Of a DNA stretch of 64,000 bases, positions 34,501 through 42,382 are shown piece by piece; position 1 is the first letter of the stretch, and every line of letters starts with the position of its first letter. The translations under genes and the position numbers were made by a program. The notes beneath the pieces were generated by a model, which saw nothing but the letters and a program-made list of their open reading frames with translations, did no database searches and was not told the DNA's origin. Origin of the DNA: Prevotella sp. Lineage in GTDB: Bacteria > Bacteroidota > Bacteroidia > Bacteroidales > Bacteroidaceae. The DNA lies in assembly GCA_017619375.1 (NCBI GenBank), contig JAFZSL010000075.1, positions 124,001 through 188,000 of the forward strand, given 5' to 3'.

Positions 34501-36038
34501 CGGCTGCTGGCGCCGTCAAGTCCTTCTTCCAACAGGTCGCCGTCCCAGTAGATGCGGAAATTGTTGGTGAAGCCGCTGGGACCGTTGGTGATCACCTTGT
34601 CTGCCACGGTGGAGACGGTGCCCGACTGTGAGGAGTGGCCGATGCAGCCGGGGTAGTCGTTGGAGAAGTTGCCACAGAGTGCGCGTCCGTCGTCGCTGGT
34701 GGATTGCAGGCGGTAGTAGATTTTGGAGGTGGTGGCGTCACGGTAGTTCATGGCAGGATGGTCTTCGTTGCAGGTGAAGATTTCCTGACCATGGCGGTAG
34801 GGGTCGAAGTCGCTGCAGTGCTGAGCGTCGCCGTGTCCCAAGCCGGTGGTGGAGAGTCCTTTCCCGTTGTCGTCGATGACCATCGAACCGAAGACAATCT
34901 CGTCGCGGCCGTCCCAGTCCACGTCGGCGATGCCGTAGTTGTGAAAGCCTTGGCCGAAATAGGAGCCGGAGTTGCCGCTGTTCCATTCCCAATAGAGTTG
35001 GAGGGTGTGGTCGGGGTTGACGGAGAAGGCTTTCATATGGTGCTTGGTGTAGCATCCGCGTCCGAGGAATATGAAGGGGTGGCGGCCGTCAAGGAATGGT
35101 GCTCCGAAATAGTGCTTCGTGGAACGGTGTCCGTAGCCGTCGCCCCAGTCGTTGGCGTTGCCGCGGGGTAGGGGATAGGCCATCCAACTGGCACCGTTGG
35201 GACCGATGGGGTAGGGCTTGGCGGTGGCGCCTTCCATATAGAGTAGGTATTCAGCACCGGTGTTGGTGTAGGTCATGTTGGCGGCATGGTTCACCGTGTT
35301 GCGGGTGTTCACGTTCATGTTGCCGATTTCTGTCTTCGTGCCGTCGCCATGGTGGATGATGATGTTGTCGGCGGCGCGCATGAGGACTTCTGCCTTGCCG
35401 TCACCGTCCCAGTCGTAGCCCACGATGTCGTATTGTTCGTCGGGGCCGCTGCACATATTGGGACCGAGGTCGATATACCACAGGCGCTCGCCTTCGAGTG
35501 TGTAACATTCAAGGAAGTTATAGGCGGAGTCGTTGGCTACCGGGCAGGGGCCGGTGGCATCGCTGTCAAGGTCGTAGTTGCGCTTTACCAGGAACTCCGA
35601 GATGCCGTCGCCAGTGACATCGGCCAAGGCGATATCGTTGATGCTGTAATCCTTGGAAATGTCCGTACCACGGCGGGAAAGGATGGGTTTCACCGGAAAC
35701 TCCTTGTATTGGGTGGACATGCGAGCGACTGGAGCACTCAATTCCTGTTCCACGCCTCGCACGACGGCGGCTACGCGGTAAGTGCTGCCGGCATGGCCGT
35801 AGGGGTCGGTGTAGTTGGACACATTCAACGGAAGGCCGTTCAATTTCGTGCCGTCGCGGTAGAGGTTGTACTGGGTATCGTAATATTCCTCGCCGAAGAT
35901 TCGCCAACTCACGAAACTACCAGACCCGGAGGGTACGACAACCAACCCGCGATCGAGCTTGTCGGTGGTGCGTTGCGCAAATGTCGCCATTGCACACATC
36001 ACGAGCATGAAAGCCAAGAGGGTAAGTCTTTTTCTCAT
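31524..36038 (-). CDS. Rhamnogalacturonan lyase (PL11-like) with passenger-type beta repeats and T9SS tail
   Basis: This is a 1504-residue secreted protein. After a signal peptide (ends TFAQ), residues ~25-620 match PL11 rhamnogalacturonan lyases: RGLVVVPSGSGSFVSWRIFG, INDIALADVTGDGISEFLVK, YDIVGYDWDGDGKAEVLMRA, and Ca2+-binding propeller loops such as DVDWDGRDEIVFGSMV. Residues ~700-1420 are a long beta-repeat region with units like NSYTGGTRISGGTVAI and TKMGEGRLTYSGTSDNSGNI, resembling autotransporter-associated beta-strand repeats. It ends in a T9SS type A-like tail (IYDLNGRLIRQ, then RPGVYVIHGRKVVVK). The family cleaves the rhamnogalacturonan I backbone. Confidence 0.93.
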   Translation of the reverse strand: MRKRLTLLAFMLVMCAMATFAQRTTDKLDRGLVVVPSGSGSFVSWRIFGEEYYDTQYNLYRDGTKLNGLPLNVSNYTDPYGHAGSTYRVAAVVRGVEQELSAPVARMSTQYKEFPVKPILSRRGTDISKDYSINDIALADVTGDGISEFLVKRNYDLDSDATGPCPVANDSAYNFLECYTLEGERLWYIDLGPNMCSGPDEQYDIVGYDWDGDGKAEVLMRAADNIIIHHGDGTKTEIGNMNVNTRNTVNHAANMTYTNTGAEYLLYMEGATAKPYPIGPNGASWMAYPLPRGNANDWGDGYGHRSTKHYFGAPFLDGRHPFIFLGRGCYTKHHMKAFSVNPDHTLQLYWEWNSGNSGSYFGQGFHNYGIADVDWDGRDEIVFGSMVIDDNGKGLSTTGLGHGDAQHCSDFDPYRHGQEIFTCNEDHPAMNYRDATTSKIYYRLQSTSDDGRALCGNFSNDYPGCIGHSSQSGTVSTVADKVITNGPSGFTNNFRIYWDGDLLEEGLDGASSREGACRIFKGDGSIVFTANGTANCNWTKNTPSATGDIIGDWREELVLRTSDNKHIRVYTTDIATNHRNYTLWHDHQYRQAMVWESMGYNQPPHASYFLGELEDITVAPPPLTMTGRVEVANGGTIGSANDGQHVIVCETNDTQVTVSEGAQPWVATFNVPSWVQGTNSSVTNGSPNIIRTYYTCNVEGGAFAGKTRLVKQGDGTLNLPKVEQQHTGNTDIWAGVLNFDGSMLHSSLWLNRFAELNSDGGVFRRIKMDYASTLRPGRADNKGIVTTDSLLLGFGSRVVFDLYDDLTADQVLAKLVTIETKDWKYGPKYLMPVFEFVNHGAEITPGRYLIGEATTITGNLDDIRIEGLGTKHKCELTLEDGKLYLDILSMRGNDEIVWNGEESDTWDIGGTENFTNSSGEKDVFVSGDIVTFDDSANKFTVNINSEIEADSIIVDNSQNGYIFKGTGSIVGGTTLVKRGSSTLTIMTENSYTGGTRISGGTVAITSLSNSTKAKGNLGAVVLTSNKFVMENGAELRTTAAITNGSNITFASEDGGQINNLADFIVDRPMMGTRLVKKGSGWMKLNVANTGLQRLVISGGTVQCVNSNTPAQTVEFQNGTLSENTSTSYTIEVPQGKRGTWNLIDRGSYANKLIGKGTLTVYCPVVVGSGWNATRTQITGNWSEFEGTVTCKVHSSDTRFTLDNSYGMPNGTFDIPAGVELQNSGRSYRIGRVTGTGSLGGSCTFSNGASVGANTWLVGSDANWTWAGKVTSNANFTKMGEGRLTYSGTSDNSGNIIVSQGELLLSSGVLGTGNLTVNQDAILSGTNKDSKPLTNSTVTIQGTLRPGASASSYSGTLYFGNKNVTIGPNGVYEVKARACASATNPGCTNIANINRLTFNGTLRVTLVDSHILKAGDSIRVWQAGSMTGTPTLDLPAGIDWDTSHLSEGLLYVVSVSTGIAHITVSPQKPADIYDLNGRLIRQRATNLEGLRPGVYVIHGRKVVVK

Positions 36039-36355
36039 CGTTGTTATTGGGTTAGGATATGATTGTTCTTAAGCTATTCATAAGAGAAAGCAGACCAAAT
36101 GCCATGGCAACTCACTTTTTCTCATGACTCTGCAAAGTTAATGCTTTTTGTTCAAAAATCTTCATGTTATAGCAAAAAACAAATGATGATGTCAATAAGT
36201 TGGGATAAAACGATTTTCTCCTTGAAGTCTGTCGAGCGTGAGCAACTTCGACCGCAGGTCAATTTTCTCTTCAATAATTCTAAATCTCTTATTTCTTTTC
36301 GCGATTATGAAAAAAAGTCGTAACTTTGCAGCCTATTTACATCTAAGAACATTTT
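36039..36355. other. Divergent intergenic region, PL11 gene / HAD gene
   Basis: This is 317 bp. A minus-strand TAACTTTG (36133-36140) is a possible -7 for the PL11 gene without a good -33. A plus-strand TAACTTTG (36320-36327), with TTTTC 19 bp upstream, probably serves the HAD gene. A 74-codon frame at 36099-36323 runs into the latter promoter and looks non-coding. Confidence 0.6.
36320..36327 (+). promoter_or_regulatory. Probable -7 element for the HAD hydrolase gene
   Basis: TAACTTTG matches TAnnTTTG. The -33 element (TTTTC, 36296-36300) is imperfect. The leader would be about 22 nt. Confidence 0.5.
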
Positions 36356-36805
36356 ATGGTCATTTCTATCGATTTCGACGGGACGGTGGTTGAACACCGT
36401 TATCCGAAAATAGGGGAGGAGATTCCCCATGCTACAGAGACACTTAGGAAACTTATGGAAGATGGACACAAATTGGTATTGTGGACGGTCCGTGAGGGTC
36501 CACTGCTCGAAGAGGCCATCAACTGGTGTCGCGAGCGAGGGGTGGAGTTTGCCGCCATCAACGAGACATTGCGTGCTGACACCAATGAGCATTACAACAA
36601 TACGAGAAAAATCGACGCCGATATCTATGTGGATGATTGCAATATCGGCGGGCGCTTCGATTGGGAAACCGTTTATCACATGATACACGACCACCTCGAC
36701 TATTACCAGATCATCAGAGAGGAAAAGCGCAAGGCACAGCAACAGATGCAGGAATTTGAAGAACAACAGCCCAAGAAGAAGAAAAGGCGTTGGTTCGGTT
36801 TCTGA
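36356..36805 (+). CDS. Small HAD-superfamily hydrolase
   Basis: This is a 149-residue cytoplasmic protein with the HAD motif I at the start (SIDFDGTVVEH, D6 and D8), motif II in KLVLWTVREG and motif IV acidic residues in DIYVDDCNIGG. It lacks a large cap domain, as in the small BT0820-like HAD proteins of Bacteroides. The C-terminus is a Lys/Gln-rich helix ending KKKKRRWFGF. The substrate is unknown. dapA follows after 47 bp. Confidence 0.85.
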   Translation: MVISIDFDGTVVEHRYPKIGEEIPHATETLRKLMEDGHKLVLWTVREGPLLEEAINWCRERGVEFAAINETLRADTNEHYNNTRKIDADIYVDDCNIGGRFDWETVYHMIHDHLDYYQIIREEKRKAQQQMQEFEEQQPKKKKRRWFGF

Positions 36806-36852
36806 CAATTGTCTGGCCATAATATCTGTAATTCGGTTTTTTCATTCCAAAA

Positions 36853-37743
36853 ATGATGACACAGAATATTTTCAGGGGACTGGGCATAGCCCTCGTCACC
36901 CCTTTCAAGTCCGATGGCAGCGTGGACTACGAAGCGCTGAGCCGACTGGTGGACTACCAACTTGACAACGGTGCAGATTTCCTTTGCATCCTCGCCACCA
37001 CGGGGGAGACTCCATGCCTCACCAAGGAAGAAAAAAGTCGCATCAAGAGGCAAATCGTGGAGCAGGTGAAGGGGCGTGTTCCCATCCTTATGGGGTGTGG
37101 AGGCAACTATACTGCCGCCGTCGTGGAAGAACTGAGGAATGGTGATTTCCTCGGCATCGATGGCGTGTTAAGCGTCTGCCCCTATTACAACAAACCTTCG
37201 CAGGAGGGACTTTACAGGCATTTCAAGGCCATCGCTGAGGCAACAAGCCTGCCCGTGGTGCTTTATAATGTACCGGGACGAACAGGCATCCTCATGAAAG
37301 CGGAAACCACCTGTCGCCTGGCCTACGACTGCGAAAACATCGTGGCCATCAAGGAGGCCAGTGGCAGTCTGGAACTGGTGGATGAAATCATCAAGCATAA
37401 ACCTGCCAATTTTGATGTCATCAGTGGCGACGATGCTCTCACCTATCCCATGGTGGCCAGTGGCGCGGTGGGCGTGATTTCCGTCATTGGCAACGCCCTG
37501 CCCAAGGAATTCTCAAGGATGATCAGGTTGGAGTTCAACAACGAGTTTGAGGCGGCAAGGAAGATACACCACAAATTCACCGACCTTTACAGCCTTCTCT
37601 TCGTCGATGGCAATCCCGCGGGCGTGAAGGCCCTCCTTCATGAGATGGGCTTCATAGAGAACGTCCTGCGTCTGCCCCTCGTGCCTACAAGAGTCACCAC
37701 AGTTCAGAAAATGAGCGAGATACTCAAAGGACTCAAACTGTAG
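36853..37743 (+). CDS. dapA: 4-hydroxy-tetrahydrodipicolinate synthase
   Basis: This 296-residue TIM-barrel enzyme condenses pyruvate with aspartate semialdehyde in lysine/diaminopimelate synthesis. It shows the TTGE phosphate-loop-like motif (T49-T50), the catalytic Tyr in YNVPGRTG (Y138, with R143 for substrate carboxylate) and the Schiff-base Lys in AIKEASG (K167). YNVPGRT favours DapA over the related keto-deoxy-sugar aldolases, although the nearby uxaC makes an aldolase worth excluding. The AraC gene follows with 22 bp between. Confidence 0.93.
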   Translation: MMTQNIFRGLGIALVTPFKSDGSVDYEALSRLVDYQLDNGADFLCILATTGETPCLTKEEKSRIKRQIVEQVKGRVPILMGCGGNYTAAVVEELRNGDFLGIDGVLSVCPYYNKPSQEGLYRHFKAIAEATSLPVVLYNVPGRTGILMKAETTCRLAYDCENIVAIKEASGSLELVDEIIKHKPANFDVISGDDALTYPMVASGAVGVISVIGNALPKEFSRMIRLEFNNEFEAARKIHHKFTDLYSLLFVDGNPAGVKALLHEMGFIENVLRLPLVPTRVTTVQKMSEILKGLKL

Positions 37744-37753
37744 CTTGGTAGGG

Positions 37754-37761
37754 AAAGGAGG
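37754..37761 (+). promoter_or_regulatory. Strong Shine-Dalgarno sequence for the AraC gene
   Basis: AAAGGAGG lies 4 bp before ATG 37766. Such sites are rare in Bacteroidota, and it decides the start. Confidence 0.6.
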
Positions 37762-37765
37762 CGAC

Positions 37766-38650
37766 ATGGACGAGAGGAAGGTCATGCATGAAATCACACC
37801 CTTGATGGGCAAGGATGTGTTGTACATCGCCGACAGAAGGAAGAAGGAGTTCACGTATCCCATCCACAACCATGAGGCTTTTGAACTCAACTTCGTGGAA
37901 CATGCCGCCGGGGTGAGGAGAATCGTCGGAGACAACAGCGAGGTGATTGGTGAATACGACCTCGTCCTCATCACCAGTCCCGACTTGGAACATGTGTGGG
38001 AGCAATACGAATGTCGCAGCGAGGACATCAGGGAAATCACCGTGCAGTTCGACTTCCATACGGGGGACGACACACTCTTCGCACGGACGCCCTTCCTGCC
38101 CATCCAGAAGATGATGAACGAGGCCCGAAAGGGACTGAGTTTTCCCGTGAGCGCAATCATGAAAGTTTATGGCATGCTCGACAAACTCAGCAGCATCAAG
38201 GAGGGGTTCTATGCCGTCACGCAGTTCCTCACCATACTCTATGAATTGTCCAAATGCGAGGGTGCTACACCACTTGCATCCTCCAGTTTCGCCAAGATAG
38301 CCGTGGAGGACGACAGCAGGAGAATCCTCAAAGTGAAGAATTTCATCAGTCAGAATTATATGGATGAGATCAGGCTGGCACAACTGGCAGACATCGCTGG
38401 CATGAGTCCAAGCGCATTTAGCAGGTTCTTCAAATTACACACCGGACGCAACCTCACCGACTATATCATTGACATCAGGTTGGGGGTGGCGTCGCGCATG
38501 CTTGTCGACACCAGCAGGAGCATCTCCGAAATCAGTTTCCATTGCGGTTTCAACAACTTGAGCAATTTCAACCGCATCTTCAAGAAGAAAAAGAATTGCA
38601 GCCCTACGGAGTTCAGGGATAATTACAGGAAAACACGCATCATCGTCTGA
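37766..38650 (+). CDS. AraC-family transcriptional regulator
   Basis: This is a 294-residue regulator. The N-terminal ~150 residues form a cupin-like sensor (FTYPIHNHEAFELNFVEHAAG, then YDLVLITSPDLEHVWEQY). The C-terminal ~100 residues carry two helix-turn-helix units, with IRLAQLADIAGMSPSAFSRF and ISEISFHCGFNNLSNFNRIF, followed by the P-E-F-R end of the family. The ATG at 37766 is preferred over an upstream TTG because an AAAGGAGG Shine-Dalgarno sequence (37754-37761) sits 4 bp before it. Convergent uxaC follows; control of sugar-acid use is possible but not shown. Confidence 0.93.
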   Translation: MDERKVMHEITPLMGKDVLYIADRRKKEFTYPIHNHEAFELNFVEHAAGVRRIVGDNSEVIGEYDLVLITSPDLEHVWEQYECRSEDIREITVQFDFHTGDDTLFARTPFLPIQKMMNEARKGLSFPVSAIMKVYGMLDKLSSIKEGFYAVTQFLTILYELSKCEGATPLASSSFAKIAVEDDSRRILKVKNFISQNYMDEIRLAQLADIAGMSPSAFSRFFKLHTGRNLTDYIIDIRLGVASRMLVDTSRSISEISFHCGFNNLSNFNRIFKKKKNCSPTEFRDNYRKTRIIV

Positions 38651-38661
38651 TAATGCAGTAA

Positions 38662-38705
38662 CCATAAGAAATCCGCAGCACCAAGATGCTGCGGATTTCT
38701 TATGG
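38662..38705. terminator. Bidirectional terminator between the AraC gene and uxaC
   Basis: Perfect 19-bp arms (38662-38680 and 38687-38705, core GAAATCCGCAGCA) surround a 6-nt loop (CCAAGA). It lies between two convergent genes. Confidence 0.9.
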
Positions 38706-38764
38706 TTGTTTCGTTTTTTACGATATATCGTTATTCCGTCATATCGTTGTGCGAATACTTCAAA

Positions 38765-40168
38765 TCAATAAAACTTGAAATAGTTCTTGGCGTTGTTGTA
38801 GCTGATGTCCTCCACCATCCTGCCAAGCGTCTCCATGTCGTCGGGGAGGAGACCCTTCTCCACATCGTTGCCGAGCAGGTTGCAGAGCAAACGGCGGAAA
38901 TATTCGTGGCGGGGGTAGGAGAGGAATGAGCGGGAGTCGGTGAGCATGCCCACGAAACGACTGAGAAGCCCCAGTACGGAAAGGGCGTTCATCTGACGGG
39001 TCATGCCGTCGAGTTGGTCGTTGAACCACCATCCGGAGCCGAATTGTATCTTTCCCGGGCAGGAGCCGTCCTGGAAATTGCCAAGCATCGTGGCTATCAC
39101 CTCGTTGGCGCAAGGATTGAGGGTGTAGAGGATGGTGCGGGTGAGCTTGCCTTTCTCGTTCAACTCGTTCAGGAAGGTGCTCATCGCCCTTGCAGTGGTG
39201 AACTCTCCGATGGAGTCGAATCCGGTATCAGGTCCTAATTGCTTGTACATCAAACTGTTGTTGTCGCGAATAGCACCATAGTGATACTGTTGGGTCCAGT
39301 TGCTGGCATGGTCCATCTCGGCCATCACATGGAGGAAGCAATGCTTGTATTGACGAGTCTCGAAAACAGAAAGCGACTGGCCGCGAAGAGCCTTGCTGAA
39401 GATGATGTCTATCTGGCTGTCGGTGTAAGGCTCATCGTAGAACTCCTCGATGCCATGGTCGCTAAGACGACAACCGTTGGCATGGAAGAAGTCGTGACGC
39501 TTCTGAAGGGCGTCTACCATGTCCTTGAACGACTTTATTTCCATGTCGGCAACCTCTGCCAACTGCTTCACATAAGCAGCGAATTCGGGCTTCTCGATGT
39601 TCATCGCCTTGTCGGGACGCCACGCGGGAATCATCTTCACTTCGAAGCCACTCTCAGCTGTCTGCTTGTGGAAACGGAGGTCGTCGACGGGATCGTCGGT
39701 GGTGCACACGCACTCCACATTGTAACGGCGCATGAAACCACGGGCGGTGTACTCCGGAAGGCGTAGTTTTTCATTACATTCATCGAAAATCTCACGAGCG
39801 GTCTTGGGACTGAGGAGTTTCGTGATGCCGAAGGCGGTCTTCAACTCCAGGTGTGTCCAGTGGTAAAGAGGGTTGCGGAAGGTATAAGGAACGGTCTCCG
39901 CCCATTTCTCGAATTTCTCCCAGTCGCTGGTGTCCTTGCCGGTGCAGAAACGCTCGTCGACACCATTGGTGCGCATCGCACGCCATTTGTAATGGTCGCC
40001 GCCAAGCCACACCTCAGTGATGGAACTGAATTTGTGGTCGGTGGCCACCATCTCGGGGATGAGGTGGCAATGATAGTCGATGATGGGCATCTTGGATGCG
40101 TGATTGTGGAATAGTTCCTGCGCAGTGGCTGTTTCAAGCAGGAAATTCTCGTCCATGAATTTTTTCAT
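38765..40168 (-). CDS. uxaC: Uronate isomerase
   Basis: This 467-residue cytoplasmic enzyme of the amidohydrolase fold converts D-glucuronate to fructuronate and D-galacturonate to tagaturonate. Markers are IIDYHCHLIPEM (metal His pair), VECVCTTDDPVDDL, MIPAWRPDKAM and the late SFLSYPRHEYFRRLLCNLLG. The longer frame starts 28 codons upstream but the added part is unrelated; the ATG at 40168 (MKKFMDENFLLE) gives the normal length. It fits downstream of the pectin locus, which should release galacturonate. uxaB, uxaA and kdgK are not in this window. Confidence 0.95.
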   Translation of the reverse strand: MKKFMDENFLLETATAQELFHNHASKMPIIDYHCHLIPEMVATDHKFSSITEVWLGGDHYKWRAMRTNGVDERFCTGKDTSDWEKFEKWAETVPYTFRNPLYHWTHLELKTAFGITKLLSPKTAREIFDECNEKLRLPEYTARGFMRRYNVECVCTTDDPVDDLRFHKQTAESGFEVKMIPAWRPDKAMNIEKPEFAAYVKQLAEVADMEIKSFKDMVDALQKRHDFFHANGCRLSDHGIEEFYDEPYTDSQIDIIFSKALRGQSLSVFETRQYKHCFLHVMAEMDHASNWTQQYHYGAIRDNNSLMYKQLGPDTGFDSIGEFTTARAMSTFLNELNEKGKLTRTILYTLNPCANEVIATMLGNFQDGSCPGKIQFGSGWWFNDQLDGMTRQMNALSVLGLLSRFVGMLTDSRSFLSYPRHEYFRRLLCNLLGNDVEKGLLPDDMETLGRMVEDISYNNAKNYFKFY

Positions 40169-40298
40169 AAATATAAGATATGTTTTAGTTTGATGAATAG
40201 TTTCTAGCGCTTGCTTCTTGCTGTCGATGGTTCGGGGTAGGCACGTGGTCATGGTGATGACTTCAAGGCCTTTTCGTTGTCCACGCCATAATGAATTG

Positions 40299-40306
40299 CA
40301 AAACTA
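40299..40306 (-). promoter_or_regulatory. Possible -7 element for uxaC
   Basis: Minus-strand TAGTTTTG fits TAnnTTTG, but no TTTG lies at the right distance. It is next to the divergent ansA promoter. The leader would be about 125 nt. Confidence 0.4.
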
Positions 40307-40316
40307 CAAAAAAAAT

Positions 40317-40347
40317 TTTGAAAAGAGCACTTTTTTAGTTATATTTG
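40317..40347 (+). promoter_or_regulatory. Bacteroidota-type promoter for ansA
   Basis: TTTG (40317-40320) and TATATTTG (40340-40347) have a 19-bp spacer, a full consensus match. The leader would be about 15 nt. Confidence 0.8.
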
Positions 40348-40367
40348 CACTAAAATTCACGCAAACG

Positions 40368-41441
40368 ATGTCGTACAGCAATACTAAATCAGATTCCTCG
40401 CCATTCCCGACTCGCACCAACAAGGTGCTGCTCATCTATACGGGAGGGACGATTGGCATGGGGCAGAACCCCGTGACAAAAGCATTGGAACCACTCGATT
40501 TCAACCACCTTGTGGAAAACCTGCCGGAATTCAGATACATCAGCACTGGCATCGACACCTATCATTTCAACCCTCCTGTGGACTCCAGCGACATGACGCC
40601 TCTGATGTGGGCACAGCTGGTGCACATCATACATGACAATTACGAGCATTACGACGGTTTCGTCATCCTCCATGGCACCGACACCATGGCATACACGGCA
40701 TCGGCCCTGTCGTTCATGCTGGAAAACCTCACCAAGCCAGTCATCCTCACGGGAAGTCAACTTCCCATTGGGCAACTGCGCACCGATGGAAAGGAAAATC
40801 TCCTCACTGCCATCGAACTGGCCTCTGACCATTCCCCCGATGGCAAGCCAATGGTGCCGGAGGTATGCATCTATTTCGGTGGAAAGCTTCTTCGGGGAAA
40901 CAGGTCTACCAAAAGGTCGGCCGACGGTTTCGAGGCCTTTGCTTCCTTCAACCATCCCGTACTATGCCACGCAGGAGTTAATTTCACCTATGCACGGCAT
41001 CACATCTTCACACCCGATTTCCAACAACCGATGATTCCCCATGTCGATATGGACACCAACGTCATCGTGCTTTCGCTCTTCCCCGGCATACAAGAATGCT
41101 TCCTACGCCATGTCTTCCAGGCACGAGAGCTGCGCGCAGTCGTCATGAGGACGTTCGGCAGTGGAAACGCACCTCAACAGGCATGGCTGTTGAGGCTGCT
41201 CAAGGAAGCAAGCAACCGAGGGGTCATCATCGTCAACATCAGCCAGTGTGTTACGGGATGTGTGGAAATGGACAGGTATGACACCGGATTGCAACTCAAG
41301 GATGCCGGCGTCGTCAGTGGCCATGACAGCACTGTGGAAAGTGCAGTCACCAAACTCATGCATCTGCAGGCCCGTTATCAGGAGCCACAACAGATACGCT
41401 ATTATATGAGCCGTTCGCTGGCCGGAGAAATCACCGTGTAA
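40368..41441 (+). CDS. ansA: Type I L-asparaginase
   Basis: This 357-residue enzyme hydrolyses L-asparagine to aspartate and ammonia. It has both family signatures: LLIYTGGTIGMGQ (first catalytic Thr) and VILHGTDTMAYTASALSF (second Thr, Asp), plus LTGSQLPIGQLRTDG. There is no signal peptide, so it is the cytoplasmic type I enzyme. A longer frame runs 50 codons upstream through the promoter, so the ATG at 40368 is the better start. It stands alone; the next gene is 112 bp away. Confidence 0.95.
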   Translation: MSYSNTKSDSSPFPTRTNKVLLIYTGGTIGMGQNPVTKALEPLDFNHLVENLPEFRYISTGIDTYHFNPPVDSSDMTPLMWAQLVHIIHDNYEHYDGFVILHGTDTMAYTASALSFMLENLTKPVILTGSQLPIGQLRTDGKENLLTAIELASDHSPDGKPMVPEVCIYFGGKLLRGNRSTKRSADGFEAFASFNHPVLCHAGVNFTYARHHIFTPDFQQPMIPHVDMDTNVIVLSLFPGIQECFLRHVFQARELRAVVMRTFGSGNAPQQAWLLRLLKEASNRGVIIVNISQCVTGCVEMDRYDTGLQLKDAGVVSGHDSTVESAVTKLMHLQARYQEPQQIRYYMSRSLAGEITV

Positions 41442-41447
41442 ACTCTC

Positions 41448-41535
41448 TGCCATCTCCGACCATCACGCCTCTCCGATTCCTTTGACTACTCCGACCACTC
41501 AGATTTCTCAGATAATTAATAATACCATTAATCAT
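41448..41535. repeat. Intergenic word repeat (CTCCGA type)
   Basis: Variants of ATCTCCGACCATC, CTCTCCGATTCC and ACTCCGACCACTC follow one another after the ansA stop, then ATTAATAATACC words. It has no hairpin and no coding potential. Confidence 0.5.
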
Positions 41536-41553
41536 TAAAAACCATCGATCATC

Positions 41554-42096
41554 ATGAAAGAATTGAAAGGAACAAAAACAGAACGCAACTTGCAAGAGGC
41601 ATTCGCTGGCGAAAGCCAAGCACGCAACAAGTATACCTATTGGGCTTCCAAAGCCAAGAAAGACGGCTACCAGCAGATTGCCGCCATTTTCGAGGAAACG
41701 GCCAATAACGAAAAAGAACATGCCAAAATGTGGTTCAAACTGCTTGAAGGCGGCGGTATAAAGAGTACGGTGGAGAACCTCAAGGCCGCAGCCGATGGCG
41801 AAAATTTTGAGTGGACCGACATGTATGAGAGAATGGCAAAAGAGGCCGAGGAAGAAGGATTCCTGGATATCGCTGAGAAATTCAGGGGAGTCGCTGCCAT
41901 TGAGAAGCACCATGAGGAGCGTTATCGCAAACTTCTTCAGAACATTGAGGACAAGGTGGTCTTCTCCAGGGAGGGCGACTGTATTTGGCAGTGCAGGAAC
42001 TGTGGACATATCGTCATCGGAAAGGATGCACCTGAGGTGTGCCCTGTCTGCGACCATCCTCAAAGTTTCTTTGAACTGGCGGCCCAAAACTATTAA
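41554..42096 (+). CDS. rbr: Rubrerythrin
   Basis: This is a 180-residue cytoplasmic peroxide reductase of anaerobes. The N-terminal ferritin-like domain provides the di-iron ligands in [30 protein letters not shown] and the later EKHHEERY. The C-terminal rubredoxin domain has the two CxxC knuckles CRNCG and CPVC. The order and length are standard. It protects against hydrogen peroxide with electrons from NAD(P)H-linked partners that are not encoded here. I see no clear promoter. Confidence 0.96.
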   Translation: MKELKGTKTERNLQEAFAGESQARNKYTYWASKAKKDGYQQIAAIFEETANNEKEHAKMWFKLLEGGGIKSTVENLKAAADGENFEWTDMYERMAKEAEEEGFLDIAEKFRGVAAIEKHHEERYRKLLQNIEDKVVFSREGDCIWQCRNCGHIVIGKDAPEVCPVCDHPQSFFELAAQNY

Positions 42097-42231
42097 TGAT
42101 AGTCCAAAGGCTGGAAGATTTTATAAAATCCAGGAAACTCTATGAGAGATTAGGAGCCCCTGGGAAAACCAGGGCTTCTGCGAAAACCAGGAAATCAAGT
42201 AAGAAGAGACTGCTTTTTATTGAATCAGTAG

Positions 42232-42259
42232 CGGGGAGGGTTGATGTCAACTCTCCCCG
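42232..42259. terminator. Hairpin between rbr and the export lipoprotein gene
   Basis: CGGGGAGGGTT (42232-42242) and AACTCTCCCCG (42249-42259) pair over about 11 positions including one G-U. No long T-run follows on the plus strand, so it is a weak terminator candidate or a structured RNA end. Confidence 0.5.
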
Positions 42260-42320
42260 TTGGATGCTTGCCATCATGAGAGGTATTTTGTTTGCTCAAC
42301 ATAATCTTTCGCCAAAATAA

Positions 42321-42351
42321 TTTGTCAGTTCCAAAAAAAACATTAATTTTG
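42321..42351 (+). promoter_or_regulatory. Promoter of the Wza-like gene
   Basis: TTTG (42321-42324) and TAATTTTG (42344-42351) are 19 bp apart, a full consensus match. The leader would be about 25 nt. Confidence 0.75.
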
Positions 42352-42382
42352 CACCAAATTTTAAATTCCTATTATCGACAAG

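Noticed and set aside
36099..36323. 74-codon plus-strand frame before the HAD gene
   Set aside because: It ends inside the probable HAD promoter, has no recognisable features, and lies in an AT-rich divergent promoter region.
36853..37743. Alternative reading of dapA as a keto-deoxy-gluconate aldolase for uronate breakdown
   Set aside because: The nearby uxaC makes it tempting, but YNVPGRTG and the TTGE motif match DapA.
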